Below are positions 34,405-46,880 of a stretch of 64,000 nt of DNA, piece by piece. This DNA comes from Trema orientale. Lineage: Eukaryota; Streptophyta; Magnoliopsida; Rosales; Cannabaceae. The stretch lies in NCBI GenBank assembly GCA_002914845.1, contig JXTC01000278.1, forward strand, positions 195,577 to 259,576, in the 5' to 3' direction. Every line of letters begins with the position of its first letter. The first letter of the stretch is position 1. The translations under genes and the position numbers were made by a program. A model generated the notes under the pieces. The model saw only the letters and a list, made by a program, of their open reading frames with translations. It did no database searches and was not told where the DNA came from.

Positions 34405-36840
34405 TTGTCACAACCGAAAATCCAAATTCGCGACTTTTAGTAAATTTAAGTGAAAATAATAATAAATAGTGATTTTCTAAAATTCTAGAAAATTAAGTAC
34501 TTAAAATTTTCCAATTTAGTCCTCAAAAGTAAGCAAATTTCATAATCAAGAAACTTTTCTTTAGTTTTTATTTTTCAAGAAAATCCTTCATTTAAAGTTT
34601 ATAAGAAATTCTAATTAATTAGTTTAGAAACATTTGTAAATTTATAAATTTTGGTGAAATGAGTCAAATTAAAGCCTTAGATCCATTGTCCAAATAATGT
34701 TCATAAAATCATTTGTATTTCTAAATACTCAATTTTAATAGTAAAATCATCCTCATACATCTACTTAGTAAATATACTATAATTGGCTAAATAAGTTTAA
34801 CAAAGAAAGTAGAGATGATATAGAATAGGAACCAACCAATGAAGAAGAATGGAACTACAAGCATATACCAAGTATGTTTGTCAAGTCATCAGAACAATTG
34901 CCACAAAATAAATCAACACCTGAAAGTGGGAGGAAGTAAGGGGTGAGTACGTAAATGCTCAGTAGAGATTCAATTACAGGTTTTTAACCAATATAAAAAC
35001 TTACTTTCAAGGTCCTAAATGGTCAGTGAAATACTCAAATAGTTTTGCTGAAGTCCAATAAAATTATCGTCTAAAGGTTTAAATTTCCCAAAACCTTAGA
35101 AAACCATCTTAAAACAGAAATCATTTCTAAAGGTTTAAATATTTGAAACTATTGTAAATCTTAGTCTCAAATAAATTCATTGTCCAAAGGTTCAAACATT
35201 CTAAACCGTTGTAAAATACGACATCAAATCCAGTACATATCTATTCAAATCAAGCACATAACAAGTAACATAATCAATAACATATCCGAGCTACCAAAAA
35301 TTAGTGACCGTAAGTGTGCAATATAGTGTGAGCTACCCTAAGCGAGTAACTGTACATATGTATTATGTCCAAGTCACCTAAGTTGGTAACTGTAAGTATG
35401 ATAAGTAGTCCGAGCACCATAGATAAGATACCATAAGTCCAAGCACCCAATAACATACCGTAAGTCCGTATGCCACGTAGGTACAATAAATACATACAAT
35501 ACTATATGTATGACAAGAATGAGAATATGTACCATTTTTCACAAAAAATTATGAAACAGACAATGCAGTATTTTTAATTAACCAATTTCAGTTTTCAAAA
35601 CTAAATTCTTATTGAAATTGGATTTTATAAAAATTTCGGTAACACAACAGCCATTTTCATCAAAACCAATAAAATCTGGTTCCTGCATAAAACAGTTTCA
35701 AAACATGATAATTTGGCATACCAACCAGTATGACGTGTCTCCCAAGCAGTTTAAATATCAAATCGTGACCAAACATGCATAAATCACATTTTAATCAAAT
35801 ATTTCACAAAATTCCATATTTATTGAAAATATACGGAAATCAAAATTAAACTAATTTAAAGATCAAGGAATCGAATCCCTACCTCAATCGAGTATTCAAA
35901 TAGCGTTACGCCTATTTAAAAATGTAGGATTGCGTAATTTTCCATAATTTATTTGTTTTTTTCTTTCAACATTACCAATATATAGCTATCAAATGTCTAG
36001 TCAACCATATCATGGACTAGTCTGTAGGTAACTAGAGGTAGTGCAGTTACCAAATTTGTTATTTCAACATATTAAATATGGGCATTTCTAGGGTAAGATA
36101 TAGTGAAATGGGTGTATTAATAAAGTCTCATATGGTAGACGTTTGATTAGCAAAGAATGGTCATGATTTATTAGCTTCCTTCTCTCTTTAGTAGACCTAC
36201 AAAACAAAGGATCAAATTATTCTTTCCTTAGTTAGATAGAAGCGTGAAGGTAAACGGTAGGGTTTCATATTTCGGCCTCTATTTGGACGAACGTTTTTTG
36301 TGCCAAACTTGTATGTGCCAACCCATAATATCAGGCTCAGTTTGACTGGACTCAAGAAGGGAAGATCTTGTTGACAATGGGGAAGAATGGTGGCTTTTAG
36401 AGGCGAAAACATTAGATTTGGCCATAGGTTAACGACTCATTCTTCACATCTACGTCACGTGACATGCATCGTCAACCAGTGGCAGAGCTTCGCTGGAGAT
36501 TAAGGAGGAAGCTGGTCGGAGCTTCTAGCCTAGGTCACCTCTGGTGGCCGATTTTTGGAGAAGAATATATGAGATTGAGGGGTGGAGGGCTCGAGTGAAG
36601 AAGAAATGAATGCCCGAGGATTTAAAAGCAATTAAACTAGGTTAATGGCCATGTAGCACCTCCTAGTTGGCTAGGAACTGTTTTAAGAATTTTACTTTGG
36701 CCACACTTTTTTAATTTTTCTTTCATTTATACCCTCAATTAATTGCTTTTTAGTCCTCATTTTCAAAAATCCTTTACACTTTATTCTCATATTAGTTTTT
36801 ATATGGTTTATTTTCAATTTTTTAAATGACATCTTGGTAA
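34405..36840 (-). mobile_element. LTR-like retrotransposon sequence, non-coding
   Basis: Starts at GTCACAACCGAAAATCC (minus-strand end ...GTTGTGACA) and runs through imperfect ~40-bp units with AAGTCC(A/G)AGCACC / ACCGTAAGT at 35286-35480, to a CCACACTTTTTTAATTTTTC block near 36700 shared with 32180. The stretch 35920-36065 inside it matches flank copy 1, so there may be two insertions, not one. No gag or pol. Confidence 0.45.
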
Positions 36841-38937
36841 ATTAACTGCTCTAAACTGGTGTTTGAGTATAAATTTGTAATAAATTTTAAATCTAAAGGT
36901 CAATATTGATAATAACCAAAATATAAGTTATAATTTGAATAGAGTATCAAAATACAAAATATAAAAATAATATTATCCTGTATATAATACTACATTTATC
37001 CATTTCCAAATATCAGAGCATTCTGCTGTTTATTACAAGACTACAACAGTCAACATATAATTCAAAATTCTGAGATGCCTAGCTACATTGACTAGATAGA
37101 TGACTAGGCAAAAGACAATTTGATGGTGCAAAATAATGTAAGATATACAATATAAAGACATGTATCTCATACATACTTAGTACATAGGACATATATGGAT
37201 GCCCACATAGTTTTGTATTTTTGCTAATTGGAACCGAAAGTTAGAATTAAGTCGTACAAAGGATCTTTTCTTTGGCATCAAAAGTATTTTCAGAGGTCTT
37301 TGCCTGCTTCTGCAAATATCAATGAGAAACTGGTCCTCAAACTTACGTTTCAAGAAATCTTCTTTTGTTGATCAGATCAGTTCTCATCAATCTTTGAATT
37401 CACATAAAGCGAACTCCAATGTATGATCAATGATAGACAAATAAATATTATACACATACACGTTTGAGTATTTGGTCCGTCTTATCTACAATTATTTGTA
37501 CTATAGAATATTTGACGAATCATGAGTTTGCTCTAGAACATTATACAATTCCACTCTTTGATTTGTCTTCTTTTTTTTCTTTTTGAATTTAGTTTTTCAG
37601 TTAGGTGATAGTGAATCTTGTTTGACAAATACATATAATCCGGTATTATAAGAAGCTTCCTATATAAAATTCTTTTTGAAAAACGAAAAGAAGCTTCTTA
37701 TATAGATATGTTTCCCGTACTTCTCCCAAAAAAAATAGTAATAATAATAAATAAATAAAATAAGACTTTTTCACTTCATTGACTTAATAGAAAAAATTTA
37801 CACATGTAACATGTGATTTGGTTAGAAACTTCATTATCTATCATTTATTAAGAGAATGATTTATTAATTATCTATATTTATAACTTGAATATGACAGCAC
37901 TAAAAAGACTAAAAGTCCATTTTTTCATAAAAATAAAAAAGAAAAAAAAAGATACGCGCCTGAGTCCTGGCAGGGGAAAAAAAAAGGTTATGGAAATGTT
38001 GCATATGTGTCCCCTAGAAAAATTTAAAAAAAAAAAAAAAGAGTTGCATATGTGGACCGTATTCGTTTCCCACATTTGAGTTCAAGGATACTATTATCAA
38101 GTCCCCTCTATAAAACTTGTGTTTGTTTCCCGTGAAAATTAATATCAGACAAATTCAATGGTATACTTTCTGCCATGCGCACTGTGCGCACTGTTGTTGG
38201 TAGATCATGTAACCCCACGTAAGATATACATAACTTAGATTTATTTATTTATGGATGTAGATTTTTTTTTTATCATTGAATTATCATTTAATAGTGATTC
38301 AACAAATATAATAATGTATATAAAAATATGTGCATTATTAATGCTATTTTTCTCTCTTATTTTTTATTATTAAAAAAAAACCAAGATAAATTTAAATTGG
38401 TCAAAACGATATCTATATATAGGTTAAAAAAAAAATCTACTGGATTAATATCCTTTATTTATATATATATATATGCTGAGAAATTAACTGAATATGTGTG
38501 TACAGTAGTGTACATAATACAAAACTGAAAAGAGAAGGAAATACAATTGAAGGAATTAATTTTTAAGAGAAACGAAACTTGAAAACTGAAATGTTAAGTT
38601 TAATAAGTGCCAAAGTAGGCCAGCAAGCAAGTGCATACTTAAATATGAATACGACACCGAGTTTTACATTCTGACATTGTCACAGTTTCTTTCTATATAA
38701 GTATAAATGAAATTTAAGTGCCAGTTGGTGAAGTAGATTTATTCTCTTGAATCCTTCAAAAAATCTTCAATCATAAAGATACATATAATCAAAGTTTATT
38801 TAAAATAAAATTATTTTAAAGCAGTTTCATTCCGCGGATTCTGAGTTGATGTAATTAATTTATTTGTTTATTTCTATTCAATAAATAGTCAACCATTTTA
38901 TATATTCTCTCTTAAAAAAAGAAAAAAAAATTAAAAA

Positions 38938-39086
38938 GCTTACGTAGGACCCTGTCTATTCACCGTTGGATGAGAATCTGTATATAAATAGATTCTCCAC
39001 AGATTCACGTTATTCCTCACAGATTCCCATCCAACGATAATTAAGGCATGACCCTACGTAGGGACGCCCCTACCGTAGCCATCCCC
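38938..39086. mobile_element. Mutator-like MITE, copy D (left terminus truncated)
   Basis: Matches copy A from TACGTAGG(A/G)CC inward, with the full right terminus GGACGCCCCTACCGTAGCCATCCCC. The outer ~30 bp of the left inverted repeat are gone, so no target duplication can be confirmed. It is absent from the equivalent place in flank copy 1 (about 28370-28390). Confidence 0.8.
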
Positions 39087-39145
39087 AAAAATTATATATA
39101 CCAATTCAAAACTCTCTCTTTCCCTTAAGTTCTTATTTATTTTAA

Positions 39146-39310
39146 GGAGATGGCTACGGTAGGGACGTCCCTACGTAGGGTCATGCTTTAATTATCGTTG
39201 GATGGGAATCTGTGGGGAATAACGAGAATCTGTGGAGAATCTATTTATATACAGATTCACATCCAACGGTGAATAGACAGAGCCCTACATAGGGACGCCC
39301 CTACTGTACC
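39146..39310. mobile_element. Mutator-like MITE, copy E
   Basis: 165 bp starting GGAGATGGCTACGGTAGGG. Flanked by the perfect 9-bp repeat TTATTTTAA (39137-39145 and 39311-39319). The right terminus is shortened (CTACTGTACC instead of CTACTGTAGACGCGCCC), yet the target duplication abuts it. Flank copy 1 keeps the unoccupied site (CATTTATTTTGAACCAGCC near 28440). Confidence 0.87.
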
Positions 39311-39998
39311 TTATTTTAAACTAGCCAAAATTTATGCCGCCAATAATCATGAATTCATCAGCCAGTAATTTACGCGTATAAATTACATATACCTAGAAGT
39401 TATGTCCAAATATTGTAGTGTATATATACGTATATATTAAGATAGAAAAATTCTCATGAAACTCTAATAAAAATAATTCAACGTGAACTGAAACCTTCAA
39501 ATAAAAAGACGATACATATACGTATATATATACACATGTATATATATTCTGGGGCTGTCACAAAAGACTAAAAGACGAATTTTCATAGTCAAATGTATCA
39601 TTATACTTGTTCCAAATGCTAAAGGAAAATAAGACCATTTAGTGGGAGAAAATCTCTAGAAATACGCCAGCTGGAGGATAAAAATAAAAATCAGAAAAAA
39701 CAAGCGCTATACAACATCTAAAAACGTAAAAACCCAAAAACAAAACACTCAAAATTAATAACTTCCAATATATAAACGTAATGATCACTTGATCAATACT
39801 ATGAAAATGATTCTTTCCAAAATATCAACGAGGGAATATTATTTGCACTGGATCAAAGTGATTATTTATTTATTTATTTTGTTTCCCGTTTTCTTTTTCC
39901 ACTTTCCAACACTATATAAGTATGTGTAGATAGAAAGAAATGATTCAAAAGTCCCTTCCCAAGCATTAGTTCTACCATGTTATTATAACCAATACAAA

Positions 39999-42900
39999 AT
40001 GAAGCCATCTTATAACAAGTTTTCATGGCAATGGCCTCATCATTTTCTACTCTCTTCTTATCTACTACTACCAATTATTATCCTCTTCACAGCCCCTTCT
40101 TCCGAAACAAAGGTGATCAAAACTCCGAGACTAAGTCCAACCGGAGAAAGGTTATTTCTCCATAACCCCGAATCTCTCACAGCAGATTCGGTTTCCGAAG
40201 ATTTTGAAACGTTTTTCTACAACCAAACTCTTGATCATTTCAACTACAGGCCGGAAAGTTACTCAACTTTTCAACAACGGTACTTGGTCAACTCTAAATA
40301 TTGGGGTGGCCCTAATGCACCAATATTTGCATACCTTGGAGCAGAGGCACCGATTGATAATGATCTAACAGCTATTGGCTTCCTCTCCGATAACGCTCCT
40401 CAGTTTAAAGCTCTCATAGTTTATATCGAGGTATATCATCATACTATTACATAGATACATACATGCATACATACACACATATATATGTTACTAGTACTTT
40501 TNNNNNNNNNNNNNNNNNNNNNNNNNNNNNNNNNNNNNNNNNNNNNNNNNNNNNNNNNNNNNNNNNNNNNNNNNNNNNNNNNNNNNNNNNNNNNNNNNNN
40601 NNNNNNNNNNNNNNNNNNNNNNNNNNNNNNNNNNNNNNNNNNNNNNNNNNNNNNNNNNNNNNNNNNNNNNNNNNNNNNNNNNNNNNNNNNNNNNNNNNNN
40701 NNNNNNNNNNNNNNNNNNNNNNNNNNNNNNNNNNNNNNNNNNNNNNNNNNNNNNNNNNNNNNNNNNNNNNNNNNNNNNNNNNNNNNNNNNNNTTTGCAAA
40801 ATAGCATTTTTACATGATCAAATGTGGTCGGTTATTGTTGAGATTTATTACTTTGCAAGGAAATTTAAGGCATAGGCTTTGATTATCAATTCAGAGTCTA
40901 CTTTGCTATTAATATATGTATGTTGGAACTGTGTTATCGCCATATAATATTTTACCACTCAAATTTCTCTAAGAATCTTGCTTATATATATAAATACTTA
41001 CATGGATGTGTGCACATATATATATATATATATATATATGACGACCTAATTATAGACTAAATACAAAAATGATCATTTTTATATATGCCAATTTGTAGCT
41101 GGTTAAAAAATTAATCGTTAGGAAATTTAAGCTATGTTTTTTTGGATGTGTGCATGAAACATGCTGAAAGCTCATACCTTAATTATATGTTATATCTCAG
41201 CATCGATATTATGGGAAGTCAATTCCATTTGGGTCAAGGAAAGAGGCACTGAATAACGCAAGCACTTTGGGGTACTTCAACTCAGCTCAAGCTATAGCAG
41301 ATTATGCAGAAGTTCTCCTTCATGTTAAGGATAAATTTCATACGGAAACTTCTCCTGTCATTGTCATTGGAGGATCATATGGAGGAAGTAAGTACTTTTC
41401 ATATATGTATATATACGGGTTCCAATCCCAGTAGGTTTTTATTTTTATTTTTATTTATTTTTTATTGGATCATTATTTAATCACTATAATTATTTGAGTA
41501 ATTGAAAAAATAATAATAATAAATACACCTTATTTAATACTCTTTTCTCTCTATCTTTCTACCATGAAAAGAAGACTAAGATGAATTTTAATTGAGTAAA
41601 ATAATACGTATAGATAGGTTGAAAAAAATTATTGGATTGGTCCCTATATATATCCTAATTGATATCTCAATCTTCATTAATATTATATTAATTTATAGAT
41701 ATAACGTCATAATAAATAGGTATGAAATTATTGACGTTAGTTATGCTTCTTTTTTCATTTAAATGAATAAGAATTAGACAAGTTAACTGTCGTATTATTT
41801 GGTATCCCAAATTTGGTAAATAAATTCAATAATGTTTGTATCATTAAATATTCCAATAATTGGAATTTATTCTTTGACACGTTTTTTCTTGTCATTTTTT
41901 CTTTTCAATTTTAATTTGCAGTGTTGGCCTCCTGGTTTAGGCTAAAGTATCCCCATATAGCCCTCGGAGCCCTGGCGTCATCAGCTCCAATTCTTTACTT
42001 CGATGATATCACCCCACAAGATGGATACTACTCAATTGTCACGAAGGATTTTAGAGTACGTAATAGAAATATTTATTGAATTTTGCTTTAAATATGATCA
42101 ATTCATAAGGAGTATTTATTAATATGGATAACATCAATATATATTTATATATATGCAGGAAGTCAGCGAGAGTTGTTACCAAACCATTCTAAAGTCATGG
42201 TCGGAGATTGACAAGGTTGCCGCTATGCCTGATGGCCTTTCAATACTTAGCAAGAAATTCAAGACTTGCCGGTAAATTAATTGTATAATAAAGCCTTTCT
42301 CTAACTAACACATCATACTAATTTTTCATTAAGAATATTGTTTTCACTCCAATAAAAAGTCTATTGTGCAATAAATATTAGAGTTAATTACTTTTTTGTC
42401 CCTAATCTGTTGAGAAAATCTCATTCTAGTTCATAGATTTTAAAATTTTTCATTTGGTTGTTAGACATGTAAAATAGAATCCTGTTAGTACTTAAACAAT
42501 AATTAAATATCTGTTGAATTTAAGAAAACACATCAGTAATTTCATTCACGATTTAGTATCAATATTAGTACTTAAACTGTGAAAAAATAAAGTCCTTTTC
42601 TGCTATATATTTAATGGAAATTGTTAATAAAAAGACCGACAGAAAATAATTTTAAAGTTTAATGACCAAAAGAAAGAAAACTTTAAAGTACTTTCTTTAT
42701 TGAGATATTAATTTTCTTTATTTTTTTTCACAAAAGTACTTTATAAAGTGAATAATTAAATATTGTTAATTAATATTGGTTTTTTTATAAATAATATTTG
42801 TTTATTAATTGTTAATTAGTATTGAAAATTTTACTCGTGTGAATATAGTCCTTTGAAGGACTCTTCAGAGCTGAAGAACTATTTGCTGTCATCAGTGTAC

Positions 42901-45253
42901 GCTACTGCAGCACAATACAACAGTCCACCAAGATATCCAGTGAGTGTGGTGTGTGGAGGAATTGATGGAGCCAAGGATGAAAATAATGATATTCTTGACC
43001 AAATATTCTCAGGCCTTTCTGCTTATTTGACCAATAGATCCTGTTATATCAATCCACCGAGAAATCTTACTGAAACTGATGAGGGCTGGTCTTGGCAGGT
43101 AAAATAATTTAGAAATAATTACACGCACATATCCCTTGGTTTATGTCCAAATTATAGTGACACACCTAATTATAATGAAGTTTAAAAGAAAAAATGAAAT
43201 TTTCACCATTCTAGTATGTTATTATTTTAATTTAAATAATTAATTGTGATTTCGATAGCAATTCAAAATTAAATGAAAAATTAATGGTCAAAAGTGACAT
43301 TTTAGTCAAATTTAACAAATGGAGGAGGTGTCTCTATATTTTCTTTTAACTTTAAGGGGTGTCACTATTATTTTGACATAAATCAAATAATGTCACTATA
43401 ATTTTCCCTTTTTACTTTTAACTATTAAATAATGGTTAAGTATATATAAAAATGAATAATTAAAAGTTCTTGTAATTATATACGTAGAGATGCAGCGAGA
43501 TGGTAATTCCCATAAGCATCAGCAATGATACCATGTTTCCGGTTTGGCCTTTCATTCTAGAAGACTTCATCAAAGAATGTAACGACTTCTATGGGGTTCC
43601 ACCACGCCCTCATTGGGTCACTACTTACTATGGAGGCCATGTAAGTACAATTTATATATTATTGTTCTCAAAAATCACTTTTTGATCCAGTATATTTTCT
43701 ATAGTTTGAACCCCAAAAAAAAAAAAAGAAAAAAGAAAAAACGTAACTATGTCACGATTAGTAGAGTACTCATGCCAATTGGTTACACTTCTAATTAATT
43801 GTCTGTTTATAGATTTGTCTCATTAAAGCGGTGCCTAGTTTTTGGTTTTATTCTAAACTTGGTTAAAATATTTCAAAATCCCATATATGTTTGTTCCTTA
43901 CATGGAAAATTCCTAATCTGTTATTGTCATCGATTTAAGTCTTTGCGTCTCTTCTTTCATTATGAAAAGAAATTTACACTTTTTTTTTTGCAGGATATAA
44001 AGCTGATATTACATAGATTTGGTAGCAACATCATTTTCTCCAACGGAATGAAAGACCCTTATAGTAGTGGCGGGTAATTATCAACTAATTATATAGCAAA
44101 ATAATGAAATACAACATAAAAGCATCATAAATCTCTCCTGAGTAAATACCCATATGTTACCCCTTTCTAAAGGGTGTCAAAAGTATCTCTCATGAATTTT
44201 TGTTGATCAAAATTTTTGAAATGCTAGAAATATCCATACTAAAGTTTTTTTTTCTCTGAAATTATTTTTAACTTTCCTAAATTTAAAATATTTTTTTAGT
44301 AAATTTATCTAATATGTTTGGCTACATAAAAAAATGAAAGCTTATTTTAGACTTTAAAAAAAAAATAATTCACAGTACAAATCTATTAGAATGATACTTT
44401 CAAAAAAACTTGGTGAATAGTATTTACATTTCCAAGACTATATAGATACAGTGGGTATTTTTTAAATAGAAGTGCTAAAATTATTATCTTTTAATTCTAC
44501 TTTCTTTTTAACCTTTTAGCTACTTAATATGTAAACAATACTAAAATATCCCATATTTAAATAATATTATAAAGCCACATAGTAGAGTTCACATATCAGT
44601 GAGACATGAGAGTGGATTTAACATTCCATTTTCTTAATAAGGTCCAAAGAAATCTAGTTTATTGATTGAGCAATGATTTTCATAAATTAAAAAATCATAA
44701 GATTAAAAAAAGAAAATAATATTGAGTAGTGCTAAGAGGTACAACCAATAGAACCATGAGACACACATGTAAATTAAGGTACAACCAATAGAAGCATGGG
44801 TCACACATGTAAATTAGAAGTATAAGACTCACCTATATTATATATATTATTGATTAGTACTTAATTGCTTTGTTTAACAATTTGTTTTTATTTGATCTCA
44901 TCCTACCAGGGTCTTGGAAAACATATCAGGCAGCGTTTTGGCCATCAAGACAACCAATGGTTCGTGTCAAATTAACCAAAAATTTTTAAAAATGGAAAAA
45001 AAAAAAAAGAGAGAGAGAGATAAGAAAACCACCATGAAATTAATTATTTGTTTAATGCTGATGAGACAAAATTATATATGATTCTTTTCAAAAAAAAATT
45101 ATATACGATTTTGCAGGGTCTCATTGCTTGGACATTCTTCGAGCAAAGGAAACTGATCCAGATTGGTTAGTCAAGCAAAGGGAGATCGAAGTCAAGATCA
45201 TTAAAAAATGGATCACTCAATACTACGCTGATCTTATAGCATTCAAAAAATAG
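39999..45253 (+). CDS. Lysosomal Pro-X (prolyl) carboxypeptidase-like protein, peptidase family S28
   Basis: Secreted or vacuolar serine peptidase predicted to remove a C-terminal residue after proline. Nine exons: 39999-40430, 41201-41387, 41922-42055, 42159-42271, 42849-43098, 43488-43640, 43994-44073, 44910-44959, 45117-45253; all introns GT-AG with consistent phases, giving 511 aa, a normal family length. An N-terminal hydrophobic segment ([16 protein letters not shown]) looks like a signal peptide. Mature-domain landmarks: [12 protein letters not shown], the nucleophile motif GGSYGGML with Ser203, CGGIDGA, Asp444 in [12 protein letters not shown], and His469 in GSHCLD, so the Ser-Asp-His triad is complete. 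The N gap lies wholly in intron 1. Relic exons of paralogues lie upstream at 21924 and 33079. Family assignment is secure; the substrate is inferred from the family. Confidence 0.93.
40502..40792. other. Assembly gap (291 N)
   Basis: Run of unknown bases within intron 1 of the carboxypeptidase gene. It does not affect any exon. Open frames reported across it consist of unknown residues and are meaningless. Confidence 0.99.
44737..44816 (+). repeat. 40-bp tandem pair in carboxypeptidase intron 7
   Basis: Two units containing GGTACAACCAATAGAA and CACACATGTAAATTA, period 40 bp, with a few mismatches. Confidence 0.85.
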
Positions 45254-45855
45254 AAAGAAAAAAAAAACTTTTCCTTTTCTCTTTTGGAAGAAATATAGCT
45301 CGAATATATCAATTAACATGTCTCTTGGAAGACTAATGATAGTTAGATTTTTTTATCTTACCGGATAATGTTGGTCAGAAATTCATTATATTGAAAGTGA
45401 TCTGGATGAAGTCTAAAAAGGAATAAAGGTTGGCTCTAATATTCAATTGAAATATAGCTCGAATATATCAATTAACATGTATCTACTTTTGCTTTTCTTA
45501 TACTTTTTTTTTTCTAAAATTACCCTTCAATTAAAATTAATTGAAAACTTACAAAATATATTAACGAGGATCTATTGGCGCTCCTTGTTCTACTTTCTAT
45601 ACACCTTTTCTCATTAACTTTTTTATTAGAAAAGAGTCATAACTAAAATTACTTTTTTTGTACTTGTTTTTCTTTCAAAAATTCTGAGCTATTAAACGCT
45701 CTCTCTTGCGAGTAACCAAAAACTATTCCCTGTATAGAATTGTTTTCCAGTCTCATACAAGATGCATTTCTACAAGAGATGATGAACAATTCATCAAATT
45801 CCAACTGCCCGAATGCCTTTGTTTTTTTAATTCTGTATTTCGCCTGGTCTATATC
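45254..45855. other. 3' flank of carboxypeptidase with 32-bp direct repeat
   Basis: Probable 3' untranslated and downstream sequence. A 32-bp exact direct repeat beginning GAAATATAGCTCGAATATAT occurs at 45290 and 45449 (159 bp apart). No further gene seen. Confidence 0.6.
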
Positions 45856-46880
45856 TATTATATTATATATATATAATATGTTTCGAATTACTTTGATAAT
45901 AATTAAGCATAATTTCTTGGGTTTTATTGTTAAATGTCACTTTTAGATATGTTCACCAAGACTGAAAAGAGGTAAAAAGCAATAGAAGAAGATGCAAAGA
46001 AGATAGAAGAGTTTGGTAAAGTGTGGATGGAAGAAAAGGTCAAATAGGAATAGGTAGGAATTAGCAGTGTGTGGGACAGACGGCGGATAAGGCCACGAAA
46101 TCTGTCTGTTAGTGTATCATTTTCATATCGATGTATCAATTATTGTGAGTGAGAAAATCAATTTTATATTAAGTTTATCAATATATAAATTTTCATCCTT
46201 TTTTCTTCATAAACGGCTATATATTTTAGCCTTTTTTTATTAACTCGGTCATTCTGGAAAATTTTCTAATAAATTCAACCATATTTTAATAGTGTTTCAA
46301 AATGGCCACTTTTAAAGCTTGAACCTCAAATTCTTCCATTTAGCTAAGAAGANTATTATATTATATATATATATATATAATATGTTTCGAATTACTTTCA
46401 TAATAATTAGGCATAATTTCTTGGGTTTTATTGTTAAATGTCACTTTTAGATATGTTCACCAAGACTGAAAAGAGGTAAGAAGCAATAGAAGAAGATGCA
46501 AAGAAGATAGAAGAGTTTGGTAAGGTGTGGATGGAAGAAAAGGTCAAATAGAAATAGGTAGGAATTAGCAGTGTGTGGGACAGACGGCGGATAGGGCCAC
46601 GAAATCTGTCTGTTAGTGTATCATTTTCATATCGATATATCAATTATTGTGAGTGAGAAAATCAATTTTATATTAAGTTTATCAATATATAAATTTTCAT
46701 CCTTTTTTCTTCATAAACGGACATATATATATATATTCAAAAATGATATATTTTAGCCTTTTTTTATTAACTCGGCCATTCTGAAAAATTTTCTAATAAA
46801 TTCAACCATATTTTAATAGTGTTTCAAAATGGCCACTTTTAAAGCTTGAACCTCAAATTCTTCCATTTAGCTAAGAAGAC
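45856..46880. repeat. ~500-bp tandem duplication with an N at the junction
   Basis: 45856-46352 and 46354-46880 are near-identical, from ATATAATATGTTTCGAATTAC to TTCCATTTAGCTAAGAAGA. Differences are a few substitutions and a short AT insertion near 46725. The ambiguous base at 46353 lies exactly between the copies. Minus-strand frames of 69 codons are duplicated along with it and show no recognisable domain. Confidence 0.85.

Larger units (their letters stand above)
33920..39515 (+). repeat. Segmental duplication, copy 2 (5' flank of the intact carboxypeptidase)
   Basis: Second copy of 23270-28890, ending ~480 bp before the ATG of the intact S28 gene. Shared blocks are described under copy 1. 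Copy-specific insertions are LTR-like sequence (34405-36840) and two Mutator-like MITEs (38938, 39146). Conserved stretches such as 37240-37560 show no open frame and are probably old flank sequence. Confidence 0.75.

Noticed and set aside
40439..40817. Several overlapping open frames of unknown residues
   Set aside because: They span the 291-base N gap.
45930..46643. Two near-identical 69-codon minus-strand frames
   Set aside because: They are a by-product of the 500-bp tandem duplication, with no recognisable domain and no splice context.
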